DNA of 7,056 bases, taken from assembly GCA_031278495.1 (NCBI GenBank), contig JAITKG010000188.1, positions 1 through 7,056 on the forward strand, written 5' to 3'. Source of the DNA: Prevotellaceae bacterium (GTDB taxonomy: Bacteria > Bacteroidota > Bacteroidia > Bacteroidales > UBA932). Every line of letters starts with the position of its first letter. Position 1 is the first letter of the stretch. The notes beneath the pieces were generated by a model. That model searched no databases. It was given only the letters and a program-made list of their open reading frames with translations, and was not told the DNA's origin. Made by a program: the position numbers and the translations under genes. This document shows, one piece after another, positions 6,119-7,056 of the stretch.

Positions 6119-6387
6119 AGAAAATCATCTACATTAAACTAAAAACACTTTTGCCTATGAAGGAAAAACAGCTCGTCTTCCGTTAGGAATAAACATTCAA
6201 CATAGAGGAAAAAGCGTTAGCTTTGATTCTTGTTTCCGGAATTAGCCATCGCGAAACTGTCAGGAATAAAGTTTAAACGCTCACGAGTAATCGTGAGCTT
6301 TATTATTTCTACTTGACAGCAAGGTTGGCTAAGCCTCGGAAACAGGTAAAAATTATAGTTCACGATTTCTTTTAACTACAAAATACA
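6119..6387 (+). ncRNA. Structured RNA E3 upstream of a 28-codon membrane peptide
   Basis: The 5' part has a hairpin with arms CCTA/TAGG (6154-6157/6184-6187) and GGAA/TTCC (6162-6165/6178-6181), and a small stem AAAGC/GCTTT with a GTTA loop (6211-6224). The main fold is an extended rod: P1 6229-6238/6337-6346 (ten pairs), P2 6242-6247/6327-6332, P3 6257-6262/6314-6319, P4 6265-6270/6299-6304, and an apical hairpin GCTCACGA/TCGTGAGC with loop GTAA (6279-6298). The P1-P2 joint is GAA opposite GCCT, nearly the same as E1 and E4, and P3 is followed by GGAATA where E4 has TGAATA. The P2-P3 joint is larger than in the others, and there is no gene-proximal hairpin; instead TACAAAATA (6377-6385) leads to the ATG. 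It is therefore the most diverged member. Its architecture also resembles rod-like RNAs such as 6S RNA, which I cannot exclude. Confidence 0.62.
6157..6186 (+). CDS. Possible leader peptide of 9 codons inside E3
   Basis: ATG at 6157 begins MKEKQLVFR then TAG. It overlaps the first hairpin of E3, so translation would unfold that hairpin, as in attenuation. Chance occurrence is quite possible: no ribosome binding signal is seen and the residues point to no obvious sensed amino acid. Confidence 0.2.
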   Translation: MKEKQLVFR

Positions 6388-6474
6388 ATGAAACCTAAAA
6401 AAAGACTTATTTACTTGAATTTAATCTGGATACTTGTTAGTATACTGGTAGTGACCGTTATTTTCTTTATATAA
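6388..6474 (+). CDS. 28-residue single-pass membrane peptide
   Basis: ATG at 6388, TAA at 6472. The peptide has a basic head (MKPKKRLIYLN) followed by an uninterrupted hydrophobic segment of about 17 residues (LIWILVSILVVTVIFFI) that reaches the C-terminus, so it should insert into the inner membrane with its N-terminus in the cytoplasm. The start lies 2 bases after the TACAAAATA box that also precedes the start region after E4, and a terminator-like hairpin follows 15 bases after the stop. Such a short charged-plus-hydrophobic peptide behind a long structured RNA resembles type I toxins, small regulatory subunits of transporters (it lies after an RND adaptor), or stress peptides. No family is recognised. 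The match of structure, box and terminator is what makes a chance ORF less likely. Confidence 0.55.
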   Translation: MKPKKRLIYLNLIWILVSILVVTVIFFI

Positions 6475-6489
6475 TATAGATATACAAAT

Positions 6490-6513
6490 AACCGGCGCGC
6501 CGGTTTATTTATT
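6490..6513 (+). terminator. Terminator-like hairpin after the membrane peptide
   Basis: AACCGG (6490-6495), loop CGCG, CCGGTT (6500-6505) is followed by TATTTATT. It is part of a 16-base perfect palindrome, AACCGGCGCGCCGGTT. Its GC content stands out sharply. The following bases are T-rich but interrupted by A, so efficiency is uncertain; the symmetric core could also bind a dimeric protein. Confidence 0.55.
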
Positions 6514-6582
6514 GCCTGTTGATACCTAATATATGCTGATATGCCGGTATGTTGCTAAATTTAATTAGCGGCGAAAAAAAAA

Positions 6583-6613
6583 TTTGCCGGTAAAAAATAA
6601 AGTAATATATTTG
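6583..6613 (+). promoter_or_regulatory. Bacteroidetes promoter of leader E4
   Basis: TTTG (6583-6586), 19 bases, TATATTTG (6606-6613): exact consensus, identical boxes and spacing to the E1 promoter. Start expected near 6619, about 400 bases before the exported-protein ATG. Confidence 0.75.
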
Positions 6614-6994
6614 CAAATGTAGATTTATGCTCTTTGAAATATTAAATTGATATTATAAAAAATATCACTTTGACTTTTATTCTGCGAATGTTTCGGAATC
6701 GCGAAAATTTCAACACAGCATGAATATAAGTAAAAGTAACCATTCCAAGAGTGGATATAGGTTATTATACTTATTTGCTGTGTGGGTTTTCGCGAACCTC
6801 GAAACATCGTAAGTATGGTTTTTATTTCTGCTCTTGATTTTTTTAGCGGAATAAGGAAAAACCACCGTAAAAGTTAGGGAAATAAATTGTAGAACAAAAT
6901 TTCTGCAATAATTGGCAACGAATAAAAAATCGTAGCAAGGGGTTGTTTATGTAAGAAAGTTTGTGTTTGGAAACAACCCCGATGCTACAAAATA
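6606..6994 (+). repeat. Right arm of the inverted repeat of about 390 bp (copy E4)
   Basis: Aligns with the reverse complement of 598-991 over its whole length, including the -7 box, the structured leader and the final TACAAAATA. Differences cluster in paired positions and are mostly compensated on the opposite arm of the stem. The copy lies just before the second exported-protein gene. Confidence 0.85.
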
Positions 6995-7017
6995 ACAACA
7001 ATTAAACAAAAAAAATT
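6619..7017 (+). ncRNA. Structured 5' leader E4 of the second exported-protein gene
   Basis: Four domains follow each other. A small hairpin has arms TGATATT/AATATCA (6648-6654/6661-6667). The main fold has P1 6688-6695/6800-6807, P2 6699-6707/6787-6795, P3 6713-6720/6776-6783 and P4 6726-6732/6768-6774 with 6736-6741/6760-6765; joints are GAA opposite ACCT and TTTCA opposite GGG, and the apical loop carries CAAGAGTGGA. A second hairpin has arms 6816-6823/6857-6864 and 6826-6832/6845-6851. The gene-proximal hairpin has GTAGCA/TGCTAC (6932-6937/6983-6988) continued by the ten perfect pairs GGGGTTGTTT/AAACAACCCC (6939-6948/6971-6980), with GTTTGTGTTTGG in the loop. The ATG of the exported-protein gene lies 29 bases after this hairpin. 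A cis-regulatory leader is the simplest reading; no ligand-binding class is recognised. Confidence 0.72.
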
Positions 7018-7056
7018 ATGAGAGCAAAAATTTTCTTTCTTTTCGCAATGCTTGCC
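7018..7056 (+). CDS. Exported protein, first 13 codons (cut by window end)
   Basis: ATG at 7018 opens MRAKIFFLFAMLA, the start of a signal peptide with basic residues and a hydrophobic core. The residues and bases resemble the start of the diverging gene at complement 182 (shared FL-x-AMLA), and both follow leaders of the same type, so a paralogue is likely. The A-rich stretch before the ATG (CAAAAAAAATT) is a typical phylum initiation region without Shine-Dalgarno. Everything beyond residue 13 is outside the window. Confidence 0.7.
   Translation, partial: MRAKIFFLFAMLA

Noticed and set aside
6119..6387. tmRNA, RNase P RNA or 4.5S RNA
   Set aside because: No tRNA-like ends, tag ORF, RNase P consensus blocks or SRP GGAA-type apical motif. 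6S RNA was considered because of the rod shape, but conserved features could not be assigned by eye.
6625..6807. 60-codon minus-strand open frame
   Set aside because: Antisense of the main fold of E4; it is not maintained as an equivalent frame in the E2 copy, and no promoter reads into it.

Overview
This is a stretch of a Bacteroidota genome, most likely order Bacteroidales. Several promoters fit the characteristic TTTG / TAnnTTTG architecture with 17-19 bases between boxes. Shine-Dalgarno sequences are absent, intergenic DNA is very AT-rich, and one gene matches DUF4294, a family I know from Bacteroidetes. Genus cannot be read from the window.

Layout. The core (about 1.1-6.1 kb, all + strand) is ordinary chromosome: a possible small RNA with its own promoter and terminator, tRNA-Leu(UAA), then pepP (Xaa-Pro aminopeptidase), an exported DUF4294 protein, pcm (L-isoaspartate methyltransferase, overlapping the previous gene by 11 bases), an MBL-fold hydrolase, and an RND-type periplasmic adaptor with no pump gene directly after it. 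The first four genes look like one protein and metabolite maintenance operon, with the adaptor probably co-transcribed or loosely attached.

Both ends are different. The core is bracketed by two diverging exported-protein genes cut by the window edges (complement 1-182 and 7018-7056). Their N-termini are alike, so they are probably paralogues. Each is preceded by a long AT-rich region with almost no coding capacity that folds into a shared RNA architecture. Four copies of the central fold can be drawn: E1 (complement 406-510), E2 (complement 792-912), E3 (6229-6346) and E4 (6688-6807). Stem sequences differ from copy to copy but stay complementary, while the joining loops stay the same, notably GAA opposite ACCT or GCCT between the first two stems, and TTTCA opposite GGG between the second and third. 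E2 and E4 are also recognisable as one roughly 390-base repeat in inverted orientation, and a second hairpin at the gene-proximal end recurs in E1, E2 and E4.

E1 and E4 follow well-formed Bacteroidetes promoters and read toward the exported-protein genes, so they are best read as long structured 5' leaders. E2 leads to no gene. E3 lies in a small unit (6106-6513) that ends in a 28-codon single-pass membrane peptide and a terminator-like hairpin. I do not recognise this RNA as a described class. The covarying multi-copy RNA and its link to surface-type genes and a mini membrane peptide is the main discovery candidate in the window.
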